Part shown: positions 35,402 to 43,993 of the stretch, piece by piece | Numbering within the stretch: the stretch's first letter is position 1 | Layout of the letters: each line of letters opens with the position of its first letter | Assembly: GCF_020177375.1 (NCBI RefSeq) | Contig: NZ_JAIWHV010000018.1 | Span: forward strand, 1-64,000 | From: Saliphagus infecundisoli | GTDB taxonomy: Archaea; Halobacteriota; Halobacteria; Halobacteriales; Natrialbaceae | DNA: 64,000 nucleotides | Reading direction: 5' to 3' | Translations under genes and position numbers: made by a program | Notes under the pieces: model-generated | Database searches by the model: none | What the model was told of the DNA's origin: nothing | Seen by the model: the letters and a program-made list of their open reading frames with translations, nothing else

Positions 35402-36703
35402 ATGGGATTTGAACGGGTATTCAACATGGCGTCGTCCCCGTTCTTGCGACGACTCTCTCCCCTCCGCCATCTCTTGAGCTTCGAGGTCGTCTTCGCGCTT
35501 TTCCTTTTTGCCGGTGTCTACAAGGCATCTCCACATCTCGACTGGACTCCGTACGACCTGACGGCGACGTTCGCGGCGCTCGTGTCTCTCGTTGCAGTGA
35601 TCCTGGTTCTGACCGGCCGTGTCGACTTCCGGATCGAGTCGCTTCTGCTTGCGAGCCTTCTCGCCGTGTTCGTCACCTACGCCCTCTTCTCACTCCGGTG
35701 GACGCCAGGCAACGGCTACGCCACCGAGAAAGCGTTCCGGCTCGCGAGCGTCACCACTCTCTCCTTTCTGGGCTGTGCGTTCGTCGTAAGCAAGGCACGA
35801 ATCCGTCTCCGTCGATTCCTTGCGACCACGCTCGCGTTGGCTCTCGTAACGGCGGCCGCGGCGCTGTATCTTCTCTACCTCCACGGACCGGTCCGTATCG
35901 AACCGTTCAACACGGTCTATCTTACCACTGGCCGGATGATCGGGTTCGGGGTCGTGATCGTCGGGACCTATCTCCTTTTTTCATCGACGTCGATCTGGCG
36001 CTCGTTCGTCGGGGTTTCGCTGTTCGTACCGCTGCTGGTGGCTCTCTCCGTACTCGACGGACGCGGTCCGTTCGCCGCAGCCATCATTACGGTCGGGTTG
36101 CTCGTTCCGCTCGCCCTCGTCGTCACCCCGCTTCGATACTGGCCGATTCGACTGGTTCCGGTGATCGGTGCGATTGGGAGTATCGGAGCACTCCTCTACT
36201 ATTTCAGGGATACGCTTCGACTCGTCGAGAAGTTCGAATCGATATTCGCGGGGAATACTGCCCCATCGTACACCAATCGCGTCGATTACATCACTGCAGG
36301 AATCGACGTCTGGCTCTCCGGGAACACTGTCGTCGGCCACGGACTTGGGAGTTGGCCCGCGGTCTCCGGGCAACGAGCCCATTGGCCACATAACATCGTC
36401 ATCGAACTCCTGGTCGAACTCGGTCTCGTCGGGACCGTCCTCTTCTTCCTCCTCATACTGGTCGGTCTCTATTTCACCCTCGAGGGATACCTCACAACCC
36501 TCGAGCCCGAGTACGTCGCCGTGTTCGCTATCCTTTGTTATACGTTCCTCAACGCCCTCGTAACGGGGAATTTCAACGACAACCGGTTCCTGTTCGCCGC
36601 GATCGGCCTACTCTGTTATCGGGTCCACGCTGGGACTGCTCCCCCACTTCTCTCTATCGCGGAGATTCGGTCCCGTACCACCCAGTTTTCCAATAGTGAT
36701 TGA
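35402..36703 (+). CDS. O-antigen ligase-like membrane protein
   Basis: The protein has 433 residues from the ATG at 35402, which follows a TATA-like TTATATA; the open frame extends to 35315 but with polar sequence. It has about ten transmembrane segments, and the WaaL/Wzy_C loop contains VGHGLGSWPAVSGQRAHWPHNIVIELLVE with the conserved His. It is clearly paralogous to the protein at 54710-55987 (shared FAGVYK near the N-terminus, SLRWTP/SGLWSP, YGLGSWP-like and PHNIV motifs, and NFNDNRFLFA/DLNENRYLFA). Downstream the foreign module begins. Confidence 0.8.
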   Translation: MGFERVFNMASSPFLRRLSPLRHLLSFEVVFALFLFAGVYKASPHLDWTPYDLTATFAALVSLVAVILVLTGRVDFRIESLLLASLLAVFVTYALFSLRWTPGNGYATEKAFRLASVTTLSFLGCAFVVSKARIRLRRFLATTLALALVTAAAALYLLYLHGPVRIEPFNTVYLTTGRMIGFGVVIVGTYLLFSSTSIWRSFVGVSLFVPLLVALSVLDGRGPFAAAIITVGLLVPLALVVTPLRYWPIRLVPVIGAIGSIGALLYYFRDTLRLVEKFESIFAGNTAPSYTNRVDYITAGIDVWLSGNTVVGHGLGSWPAVSGQRAHWPHNIVIELLVELGLVGTVLFFLLILVGLYFTLEGYLTTLEPEYVAVFAILCYTFLNALVTGNFNDNRFLFAAIGLLCYRVHAGTAPPLLSIAEIRSRTTQFSNSD

Positions 36704-36743
36704 TTATTCTCTCTTAGATTCTTGGACTATTAGCAAGGACTCC

Positions 36744-37082
36744 TCATTCGATTAATCCGCAGCCCAGATTTTTAGCTGCATCCTCGACAGCATCCCATTC
36801 TTCGGTTTCAAGTGCTCTCTCAAGATCCCGGCAGGCCAGTTCAACCGAAGATTGAGGTTCGGCCGATTTCACGTTATCAGTTCGTGGGTCTTCAATAAGT
36901 TCCCAGAGGCCAGTTGCAAGGGTTTTCACATGTCCATGCTCTTCAAGACGTCGTAAACGTTGGGAGACGTAACTCTGGTTGTAATCGGTACGATCTTCGA
37001 CGTATCCGGGCGTTACACGCCCTTCTTGGAGAACATTGAGTACAGCGTTATCGGCAGTATTCAACTGCTCCGGCTCCAACAT
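36744..37082 (-). CDS. Winged-helix DNA-binding regulator
   Basis: This 112-residue protein has an N-terminal winged helix: TADNAVLNVLQEGRVTPGYV, then YNQSYVSQRLRRLEEHGHVK (recognition helix) and TGLWELIEDP (wing). The C-terminal 45 residues are acidic and helical, perhaps for dimerisation. It resembles haloarchaeal repressor-like proteins of proviruses and plasmids. It is divergent from the gene cluster at 37284 across a 201-bp gap holding two palindromes, so it probably represses that cluster and itself. Confidence 0.75.
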   Translation of the reverse strand: MLEPEQLNTADNAVLNVLQEGRVTPGYVEDRTDYNQSYVSQRLRRLEEHGHVKTLATGLWELIEDPRTDNVKSAEPQSSVELACRDLERALETEEWDAVEDAAKNLGCGLIE

Positions 37083-37108
37083 AGATGGGTCTTGAATCGC
37101 CAGGATAC

Positions 37109-37176
37109 TAATTACATGCTGTAATTAATAACCCCCACTCTAAATTAGAATGTAGAGTACTAATTAACAGTTAGTA
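37109..37176. promoter_or_regulatory. Two operator-like palindromes in a divergent promoter region
   Basis: TAATTACA and TGTAATTA (37109-37116 and 37120-37127) form a perfect 8-bp inverted repeat with a 3-nt spacer. TACTAA and TTAGTA (37158-37163 and 37171-37176) form another with a 7-nt spacer. TACTAATTA occurs in both. They lie between the winged-helix gene and the 37284 cluster, in AT-rich DNA that should contain both TATA boxes, as expected for autoregulation. Confidence 0.5.
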
Positions 37177-37283
37177 CTAAGTATGGCCCGATCATAGCTG
37201 TCAGTAGAGGATACAGGGTGGCCGGGGAAACCGATCCTCGGCCGGGTGGTTAGAACACCCGACCTGTGTCCCATAGCAGGACA

Positions 37284-37616
37284 ATGACTCGATACAACCG
37301 CACGAAAGAAAAGCGCACCGACCCACGACCGGCGCACGTTCATCTGGGCGTCGATACCGAAGGCGGCTCACACGTCTACCACGTACCCAGCGAGAGCGTC
37401 TATACGATCGAGGGCACCGCCGTCGCCTACCACGAGTTCCTCGAGGGTCACCCGATCAGCACCTACCTGGAGTACGTCGCCGATCGCCGCGGCTGGCTAC
37501 TCCGGTCGCTCGACCGTCGAGCGGCCGACGCCCTCCAGCAATGGGCCGAACACACGACGGCCCATCACGGCAGACTCGAACACACTACTCGTGTTCCCTG
37601 CGGTGAGGATCAATGA
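37284..37616 (+). CDS. Conserved haloarchaeal hypothetical protein
   Basis: The protein has 110 residues from the ATG at 37284. RYNRTKEKRTDPRPAHVHLG is basic, SHVYHVPSESVYTIEG looks like beta-strand, and the rest is helical (YLEYVADRRGWLLRSLDRR). I recognise it only as the kind of small protein found in haloarchaeal plasmid and provirus modules. It overlaps the next gene by 4 bp (ATGA), which indicates translational coupling. No function is assigned. Confidence 0.6.
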   Translation: MTRYNRTKEKRTDPRPAHVHLGVDTEGGSHVYHVPSESVYTIEGTAVAYHEFLEGHPISTYLEYVADRRGWLLRSLDRRAADALQQWAEHTTAHHGRLEHTTRVPCGEDQ

Positions 37617-38104
37617 TGGGGGAGACCATCACCGCATCCCCTCGACAGCTGCTCGTTGGCCTGCCGCTTGGCTCCCAGGGAGACCTCCGTTGTCAGCACT
37701 GTGGCAACGAACTGTACGAGGGCGAGCCCGTCAGCGTGATCGCCGCTCGACCCGCCGGCACCGTCACGTGGCTGCTCCAGCGGGTCCGCTGTCAGGAGTG
37801 TACTCCGAGTGCGATCCGTCAACCGACCCTCGGGTGGACCGAACTGCTGGTACGGTGTCGACTCGGAACTCTCGCCGACGGGGCGACCCAGCGGACTCGA
37901 CTCGTCGCCCTCGAACCGATCGTTCTGACGCGTAGCCCGCCTGCCGAGAGCGAGCCACAGATGGGCACAGATACCGACGCCTCGAACGCCAGGATCACTG
38001 CTTCGGGTGCCCCCATCGAACACGAACCACCGCGTACGATCGTCGATTCCCCCGACTCGAGCGGAGAGCGACGAACGGATCCGGAGGCATCCGATGGACG
38101 ATAA
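37613..38104 (+). CDS. Zinc-ribbon-like haloarchaeal hypothetical protein
   Basis: The protein has 163 residues. CQHCGNELYEGEPV (about 27-40) and RCQECTP (about 59-65) form two Cys pairs compatible with a zinc ribbon. A basic stretch follows, then an acidic low-complexity tail of about 60 residues. The start is ATG at 37613 or 37616. The stop overlaps the start of the next gene by 11 bp. It is probably part of the module controlled by the winged-helix protein. No activity is assigned. Confidence 0.6.
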   Translation: MMGETITASPRQLLVGLPLGSQGDLRCQHCGNELYEGEPVSVIAARPAGTVTWLLQRVRCQECTPSAIRQPTLGWTELLVRCRLGTLADGATQRTRLVALEPIVLTRSPPAESEPQMGTDTDASNARITASGAPIEHEPPRTIVDSPDSSGERRTDPEASDGR

Positions 38105-38351
38105 CGCGCCCGGCAGTAACTCACCGACGGAACTCGCCCGCCGGCTGGAGACGGTCGCCGCCGATCTCCGTGTACTCGAGACCCACCTGCCGGCCCCGCT
38201 GACGCTCGAGGAGACGCGGCGGGAACTCACGGCGACTGCCGGGGCCTGTCGCCGAGTCGCGGACTCCCGATCGGGAACCGAAACGGAGTCCGACCCGGCG
38301 ACCCTCCCCGAGAGACGCTCGTCCGAGGAGACGTCTCGAGGTGATCGATAG
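38094..38351 (+). CDS. Small helical haloarchaeal hypothetical protein
   Basis: The protein has 85 residues from the ATG at 38094, inside the end of the preceding gene. The central SPTELARRLETVAADLRVLE segment and LTLEETRRELTATAGACRR look like paired helices or a short coiled coil. The tail is Ser/Glu-rich. Overlap upstream and a 2-bp gap downstream indicate one operon. No function is recognised. Confidence 0.5.
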   Translation: MDDNAPGSNSPTELARRLETVAADLRVLETHLPAPLTLEETRRELTATAGACRRVADSRSGTETESDPATLPERRSSEETSRGDR

Positions 38352-38353
38352 CC

Positions 38354-39301
38354 GTGGCCTCCGACCCGCGAAACGAGGCGGCCGACGACGGGGCACCGAC
38401 AACCGTCGCGCACCTCGCGGACGCCGTCGACCGCCTTCGCGAACGGATCGACCGACAGGACGCCATAATCGGGCGACTCGTCGCCGACCTCGACGCCGAA
38501 CGGGGACGCCGCCGGGGGTACGAACGCTGCCTCGCCGAACTCGATCGCGATCACCAGTCTCGCCCCGCCGTCGAACTCCGGGTCGACGAGGGCGACACCG
38601 GATGCGAGATCGGCGACGTCTGGATCGGCGGCCTTCCGGTTGGGAAACTCGCGGAGAACACGAAAGACCGGACGCGGGACCTACAGACATCGATCGAAAC
38701 GCTCGCGGAGCGTCTCGAGCGGGTCGAGCGCGGCGAAGTCGATCCGAGCGAACTCGTTGCCCAGTCGAGTGGGCCGGAGCTCTCCGAGTTGCTCCCCCTC
38801 CATCGCCACTATCTCCGGGCGACGACCCTCGAGCCTCGGGACCACGACCTGGCCCCCAACCAAGAGCTCGCGGGCCGGACCTTCCCGTTTCTGGCCGACC
38901 AGGCCGTCCCGCGTGGCGACGGGGAACTCGTCCTCACCTCGCCGAACGTCCGTGACGTGATCGAACGGAAGGTCGCCACGCCCGCGCTCGCCCGCCGACT
39001 CCCCGAAGTCGAGAGCCCCTCCCGCGAGACCGTCAAGCGGGTGATGGAGTTCGTCGATCGCTTCGGTACGGACCTCTTCGAGATGCGGCGGGCGAAAGAC
39101 ACCGGTCGGACCACCAACGAGATCGTGATCGACCGGGCGGCCTGGCTCGAGTACGCCGAGGGACTGACCGACGGCAGCAACTCGGAACCGGACGTGGATT
39201 CCACCGAGACCGACGACGGCGCCCTCGCTCCCGAGGCGGGGACCGCACTCGAACGCTCCGAAAACGCGACCCGAACGAGTACTGACCGAGGTGGACTGTA
39301 A
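38354..39301 (+). CDS. Coiled-coil haloarchaeal hypothetical protein of a mobile module
   Basis: The protein has 315 residues from the GTG at 38354. Residues about 20-50 (LADAVDRLRERIDRQDAIIG) and 100-125 (LQTSIETLAERLERVERGE) look like coiled coils. The middle is DNA-binding-like with conserved basic residues (SRETVKRVMEFVDRFGTD, then RRAKDTGRTTNEIVI). This kind of domain arrangement recurs in haloarchaeal virus and plasmid regions, but I cannot name it. The stop codon lies within the left arm of the inverted repeat at 39298. Confidence 0.6.
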   Translation: MASDPRNEAADDGAPTTVAHLADAVDRLRERIDRQDAIIGRLVADLDAERGRRRGYERCLAELDRDHQSRPAVELRVDEGDTGCEIGDVWIGGLPVGKLAENTKDRTRDLQTSIETLAERLERVERGEVDPSELVAQSSGPELSELLPLHRHYLRATTLEPRDHDLAPNQELAGRTFPFLADQAVPRGDGELVLTSPNVRDVIERKVATPALARRLPEVESPSRETVKRVMEFVDRFGTDLFEMRRAKDTGRTTNEIVIDRAAWLEYAEGLTDGSNSEPDVDSTETDDGALAPEAGTALERSENATRTSTDRGGL

Positions 39302-39531
39302 CGGTGTTGTGACGCCGTTCGGAGGCGAGGCGTGACGCCACCGCGGCGGACTCCGCCGATGGCCCTCCGGATCCACACGAACACCGCTGATTTCGTCCTC
39401 CGGGACGGTGTATTCATCGGTCGGCTACCGTGGGGTGTGACGCCTCTCGTTTTAAACTCGGTATCAACTCAAGAAATAAAGCTGGCTAGTGCGTCACACC
39501 ACTCGTTCGGCGGGCGTCACAACACCGTTAC
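39298..39531. repeat. Long inverted repeat with five GTGACGCC boxes
   Basis: The left arm GTAACGGTGTTGTGACGCC (39298-39316) is repeated perfectly as its complement at 39513-39531. GTGACGCC-type boxes occur in direct orientation at 39307-39316, 39329-39339 and 39434-39444, and inverted at 39491-39500 and 39513-39522. Between the third and fourth is an AT-rich core (39450-39482). No flanking duplication is seen. It may be a replication-initiator or partition site, the end of a former element, or an operator array. Confidence 0.6.
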
Positions 39532-39849
39532 TCACCGAGTTTCCGTCATCCGCTGCGATCACGGAGCGCTCGAACGACGTCCGTCGGATGGGCACGTTGG
39601 CCCTGTCCCTCGTCAAGCACACTGGAGACATCGACGGAGCGAACGGCGGACGAACCGGTGATCGACGGGATCGGCCGTCTCGCTTTCCTACAGTCTCCAG
39701 CGGAACTACGAGTGTATATGTGTCTGTCCGTCCGCACCATCCTCCCTGTTCCAGGCGAATTACGAGTGTGTATGTCTCGATCTCGGTCGAGGGAATGAGG
39801 ATCGCTCCGATCCGAACTCCGGATCGAACGACCGTGACTGCCGACGGCT
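39532..39849. other. Gene-free stretch between the foreign module and glycan cluster 2
   Basis: I found no convincing open frame, RNA gene or terminator here. Two imperfect copies of a TACGAGTGTATATGT-like string (about 39708 and 39763) are spaced about 55 bp apart. Composition returns to high GC toward 39850. This is probably intergenic debris at the module boundary. Confidence 0.4.
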
Positions 39850-40671
39850 TCAGCGAACGACGTCCGCCGAGACCGATCCGACCCGATCGACGCTCGCCCG
39901 GACCGAGTCGCCCGCCGACACCACGCCGGCCCCCGGCGTCCCGGTGTTGATCACGTCGCCGGGCTCGAGCGTCGCTACCCGCGAATGGAAGGCCACCAGT
40001 TCCCGAGGCGGGAAGTGCATGTCAGCGATCGGTGCGGCGGCGACCGTTTCCCCGTTTCGCTCGGTGCGAACCTCGATGTCCTCAATCTCTTCCCCCGCGT
40101 CGGGAACGTACAGCTCCGGGCCGTAGACCAGAAAGGAGTCGAACGCTTTCGCCCGCGTCAAGAACCGAGGGTTACGCTCGAGGACGTCCTCGGCGGTGGC
40201 GTCGAGCAGCGGGACGAACCCCGCGACGACGTCGTCGACCTCCCCTTCATCCAGGTCGCTACAGGTCCGACCGATCACGACGCCGAGTTCGGCCTCGACC
40301 GTGATCCGGTCGGCGAGCGCGGGGTCGGGAAGCCGGATCGGGCCGCCGGGACCCACAACGGAGGTGGCTGGCTGGAGGAAGCTCGCGGGTTCGTCGGGCG
40401 ACTGCTCGTCTAAGTCGCTCGCGTGGTCGGCGTAGTTCAGGCCGATCCCCCAGAGCTTTCCGTCGCCGGGGAGGACGCGGTCGAACGCGAGGTGATCGGC
40501 CGGAACGGGATCGGCCGTCGCCCCGTCGGGATCAGGCAGAGTCCCCCCGGCGGCGGCCCGGAACGCGTCGTCGATCCTCGAGAGTCCAGAATCGGCCGAC
40601 GAGAGCGGGACGAACCCTGCCTCGCCGCCGAGCCACGCGCGCCCGTCGGGGGTTCTGGCGAGGCGGGTCAT
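39850..40671 (-). CDS. Fumarylacetoacetate hydrolase (FAH) family protein
   Basis: The protein has 273 residues from the ATG at 40669-40671, overlapping the stop of the cupin gene by 4 bp. The FAH domain starts with GIGLNYADHASD (about 100). VEAELGVVIGRTC carries the conserved Glu-x-Glu metal ligands and FDSFLVYGPELYVP the later Asp. The last block VINTGTPGAGV is the family C-terminal signature. Relatives include 2-keto-3-deoxy sugar acid dehydratases and C-C hydrolases. With the cupin partner, a small sugar-acid or keto-acid catabolic step is plausible; the substrate is unknown. Confidence 0.85.
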   Translation of the reverse strand: MTRLARTPDGRAWLGGEAGFVPLSSADSGLSRIDDAFRAAAGGTLPDPDGATADPVPADHLAFDRVLPGDGKLWGIGLNYADHASDLDEQSPDEPASFLQPATSVVGPGGPIRLPDPALADRITVEAELGVVIGRTCSDLDEGEVDDVVAGFVPLLDATAEDVLERNPRFLTRAKAFDSFLVYGPELYVPDAGEEIEDIEVRTERNGETVAAAPIADMHFPPRELVAFHSRVATLEPGDVINTGTPGAGVVSAGDSVRASVDRVGSVSADVVR

Positions 40672-41018
40672 TCGTCCTCCCGGTCGGTCCAGAAGTCGAA
40701 CGAGCGCCCCGGCGCGAAGACGTCCAGCCCGACCGCGCGCTCGTCGGCCGTGTTCTCGACAGCGTGGCTCTCCCAGGCGTCGAGCCAGACCGAGTCGAAG
40801 CGCTCCAGGGTGGTCGCCTCGTCCTCGGTTCGGACGGTCAGCTCGCCGTCGAGACAGAGACAGACCTGCTCGTTCTCGTGGTCGTGCATCGGAGAGCTGT
40901 GGCCCGGGGGCTTCTCGAACCACTCGAACGAGAAGCGGTCGCTGCCGGCCATCGCGACGCGGCGCCAGCCCTCGTCGGGCTCGTAGGTCTCGGCGTCGTC
41001 GAACTCGACGGGCTTCAT
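40668..41018 (-). CDS. Small cupin-domain protein
   Basis: The protein has 116 residues from the ATG at 41016-41018 (MKPVEFDDAETYEPDEGW). HSSPMHDHENEQVCLCLDGE is the first cupin motif with its metal-binding His and Glu, and DAWESHAVENTADERAVGLD the second. It forms a single beta-barrel fold that often binds metal. It is translationally coupled to the FAH gene (ATGA). Such cupins can be isomerases or sensors of sugar acids; which one applies here cannot be read. Confidence 0.78.
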   Translation of the reverse strand: MKPVEFDDAETYEPDEGWRRVAMAGSDRFSFEWFEKPPGHSSPMHDHENEQVCLCLDGELTVRTEDEATTLERFDSVWLDAWESHAVENTADERAVGLDVFAPGRSFDFWTDREDE

Positions 41019-41176
41019 CGGCTCGTCCCCCTGGCACCGCCGTCGGCCGGGAAACACGGGCCGTCCCGGCATCCGTCGGTCGATACTCCTGGCGTCGCCC
41101 CCTCGCTCTTTCCTACCATGGCGCTACGAGGGGCGGTCACCGACAAAACAGCTCGGGTCCCGGAGGACTCGCGGCG

Positions 41177-42472
41177 TTAGCCCCAGTGGTCGGCGACGAT
41201 CCCGGGAAGCTCCCGGACCTCCGCCGCGCGCTCTTCGACGGTCTCCCGGAGGGCCGGGTCGCCCGACTTCTCGATCGCGTCCTCGGTCGCCGCGACGATC
41301 TCCCGTCGCTCGTCGGCCGACGGGAATCCCCCGAACTCCCGGCGGTCCTCGTAGCCGAGCACCTCCTGAAGGCTCCGGGTCTTGTGGGAGTTCGAGCCCA
41401 GGAAGACACAGCGCGTCCCGCCCAGCGAGGCGAAGATCGAGGGGTGATAGCGCCCCGAGACCAGCGCGTCGGCGTTGGCCAGCACGCCTCCCGCAGCGAG
41501 CACCGGCGTCTCGACGGGGAGGATCGGCGTCTCCGTCCGGTCGGCGACCTCCTCGAGAAAGCGATCGGAGGGGGAGGTCTGGACGAGCAACACCTCGCGG
41601 TCGAGACCCTCCCGAAGCTCCCTCACCAGGCCCTCGTAGGCGGGAATCGCCCGCTCGGGCTCGCGCTGGGCGAGCGAACTCCCACCGACACAGACGTACG
41701 GCGCCGAGAGGTCGAAGCCGTTCAGGTACTCCTCCTCTTCGGGGAACGGGACGATGAAGTCGGCGTCGTCGGGAAGCTGCCGGGAGAGGTCGCCGGCGTA
41801 GCGGTCGTGCCACGAAAAGAGCGCGTCGGGGACGAAGTAGCCCTCGGCCTCGGGCGCGAGCTCCTCCAAGAGCTCGAGCGACCGGGGGTCCCGGAGCGTG
41901 ACGGCGTTGCACTTCCGGAGGGTCCGGGCGGCCTGTGCGGCCGTCCGCTGGTTTCGGCCGTCAACCGGGCAGTCCGAGATCATCGCGTTGAGGTAGTAGA
42001 CCGGTTTGCCGAGCGCGTCGGCCAGTTCGACCACCGAGAGCAAGAACAGCAGCTTGCGCCGGGGCGGGGTCGTAAAGATCATGTCGCCCTCGCCGTTGAT
42101 CACGACGCCGTCGCTGTCGGCGACCGCGTCGTAGAGCTCGCCAAGCCGGCCGTTCTCCTCACGGCGGTCGTAGATCGTCCGGGCGCTCCTCCGGGGGTCC
42201 TCGGAGACGAAGTCGGTCTCGGCGCCGAGCAGCTCCTCGGCGGCGACGTAGTAGCCAAAGACGGGATGGCGGTCCCGGCGCCTAGTTATCTTCCGGAACC
42301 ACTCGGGCGAGAGCAGTTTCGACCGGATCGGCGTCTCCCCGGCGGCGTACTCGCCGTCGACGACGCCGCCGATCGAGAACTCCTCGGCGAGGACGCCGTA
42401 GAGGCTGATGCTGGTGCCCCGACACCCCCAGTTCTCCCGGTTGCGGTTGTCCCCGACGTAGAGCAGATCCAT
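41177..42472 (-). CDS. Polysaccharide pyruvyl transferase family protein
   Basis: The protein has 431 residues. GDNRNRENWGCRGTSISL at the start is the family ENWG variant of GNIGD, followed by DGVVINGEGDMIF (about 112-125), APYVCVGGSSLAQREP opening the second GT-B domain, and VSGRYHPSIFASLGG with the conserved His. It is predicted to add 4,6- or similar pyruvate ketals to glycan sugars, or to act as a related glycosyltransferase. It shares a divergent promoter gap of 117 bp with the sulfatase-fold gene at 42590. The paralogue at 51155-52477 has the same ENWGCRGT start. Confidence 0.82.
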   Translation of the reverse strand: MDLLYVGDNRNRENWGCRGTSISLYGVLAEEFSIGGVVDGEYAAGETPIRSKLLSPEWFRKITRRRDRHPVFGYYVAAEELLGAETDFVSEDPRRSARTIYDRREENGRLGELYDAVADSDGVVINGEGDMIFTTPPRRKLLFLLSVVELADALGKPVYYLNAMISDCPVDGRNQRTAAQAARTLRKCNAVTLRDPRSLELLEELAPEAEGYFVPDALFSWHDRYAGDLSRQLPDDADFIVPFPEEEEYLNGFDLSAPYVCVGGSSLAQREPERAIPAYEGLVRELREGLDREVLLVQTSPSDRFLEEVADRTETPILPVETPVLAAGGVLANADALVSGRYHPSIFASLGGTRCVFLGSNSHKTRSLQEVLGYEDRREFGGFPSADERREIVAATEDAIEKSGDPALRETVEERAAEVRELPGIVADHWG

Positions 42473-42589
42473 ACTTTGGCTTCCGGCGTGGCGCGATTAT
42501 ACGTGTTGCTTTCCGGTCGTTCGCCCGGCCGATCGCCCGTTCCGGGCCGATGTCATCACCTATATCTCCCGGCTCCCACATGGGGGGAC

Positions 42590-43993
42590 GTGTCCCGAAA
42601 CGTCGTCCTGATCTGTCTCGACGCGGTCAGGAAGGACTACTTCGACCGCAACGCCCCCCGGACCCGTGCGGCCGCCGACCTCGCCATCGATGGCTGCCGG
42701 GCCGCGAGTCCGTGGACGGTTCCGAGCCACGGGAGCGCGTTCACGGGCCGGCTCCCCAGCGAAACGGGGATCTACGACCCCGACGCCGACTTCGGGACGC
42801 TCGAGGGAGACACATTCCTCTCGGCGCTTTCCGACCACACGACGATCGGCGTGAGCGCCAACCCCTGGCTCTCCTCGACGTTCGGCTTCGACTCCCTGTT
42901 CGACCGCTTCGAGTACGCCGACTACGGGACGCTCTTCTCGGCGGGGATGGACGCCCGCGAGTTCGTCGACCGAGCGCCCGACGGCGGCCTCCGCCGAAGT
43001 GCTCGCCTCCTCCGGGAGGCCGCGGCTCACGACCATCCCGCAAAGAGCGTCGCCAACGCCGTCGCCGCCAAGGTCCGCTCGCGGGCGACGCGGTTCGGGG
43101 TCCCGGCGCTCACCGACGACGGCGCCGGAACGGTGTCCCGCCGGCTGCGGGAGGCGACCGACGACGCCGGAGAGCCCTTCTTCGCGTACGTCAACCTCAT
43201 GGACGGCCACGACACCCACCGTCCCCACGTCAAACTCGACCGCGACCGGTACTCGGCGCCGGCCGACTGGGACTCGACGGGGGTGAACAAGTGGGCGTAC
43301 AACGCGAACCCCGGACGGCGAGAGCCCACCTACCTCCGGCGCTACCGGGAGCTGTACGCCGCCAACATCGCCTACCTCGATCGGGTCCTCGCGGACCTCC
43401 TCGAGCACTTCGAGGGGACCGCCCGCGAGACGACGGTGATCGTCACGGCAGACCACGGCGAGAACCTGGGGTACGCCGCCGACGACGGACTGATCGAACA
43501 CGTCGGCTGCCTCACCGAGGCCCTGCTGCACGTCCCGCTGTACGTAATCAACCCGCCCGAGGGCCTCCAGATCGGCGACGGCTACGTTTCCCAGCTCGAG
43601 CTGGGCCGGCTCGTCCGTGCCGCGGCCGACGACGACCCCGACGCGGCCAGCGACCTCGCCCGGGAACGGATTCCCGCGGAGCTGGTCGGGACCCACTTGC
43701 CGAGCATGGATCGGGCCGACGCCGATCTCGATACCGACTACTGGTCGCGGAGCATCCGGGCGGTCTACGAGGGCGAGCGAAAGTACCAGTGGGACTCGCT
43801 GGGCAATCGTTACGAGTACGACGTCGACCCGGGCCGGCCCTGCTGGCAGAACCGGGTCGCCGACGGGATCGAAATTCCGCCCGAGGCACACGACCTGTTC
43901 GCGACGGAGATCGGCGCCGTCGATCCCGACGGGGCGGCCGCGGACGTCGACGGCGACACCGCCTCCCGCCTGCGGGATCTGGGCTACCTCTAG
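42590..43993 (+). CDS. Sulfatase-fold enzyme with Thr nucleophile position
   Basis: The protein has 467 residues from the GTG at 42590 (VSRNVVLICLDAVRKDYF). Asp11 is the first metal ligand. PWTVPSHGSAFTG puts Thr43 at the nucleophile position with Pro45 kept and His47 in place of Arg. VIVTADHGENLGYAADD is the second metal site, and it ends SRLRDLGYL. The open frame runs 1.4 kb further upstream only because of high-GC antisense coding. It overlaps the end of the convergent NeuB gene by 4 bp. Cytoplasmic phospho- or sulfo-group chemistry on glycans is inferred; a classical formylglycine sulfatase is unlikely. Confidence 0.8.
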   Translation: MSRNVVLICLDAVRKDYFDRNAPRTRAAADLAIDGCRAASPWTVPSHGSAFTGRLPSETGIYDPDADFGTLEGDTFLSALSDHTTIGVSANPWLSSTFGFDSLFDRFEYADYGTLFSAGMDAREFVDRAPDGGLRRSARLLREAAAHDHPAKSVANAVAAKVRSRATRFGVPALTDDGAGTVSRRLREATDDAGEPFFAYVNLMDGHDTHRPHVKLDRDRYSAPADWDSTGVNKWAYNANPGRREPTYLRRYRELYAANIAYLDRVLADLLEHFEGTARETTVIVTADHGENLGYAADDGLIEHVGCLTEALLHVPLYVINPPEGLQIGDGYVSQLELGRLVRAAADDDPDAASDLARERIPAELVGTHLPSMDRADADLDTDYWSRSIRAVYEGERKYQWDSLGNRYEYDVDPGRPCWQNRVADGIEIPPEAHDLFATEIGAVDPDGAAADVDGDTASRLRDLGYL

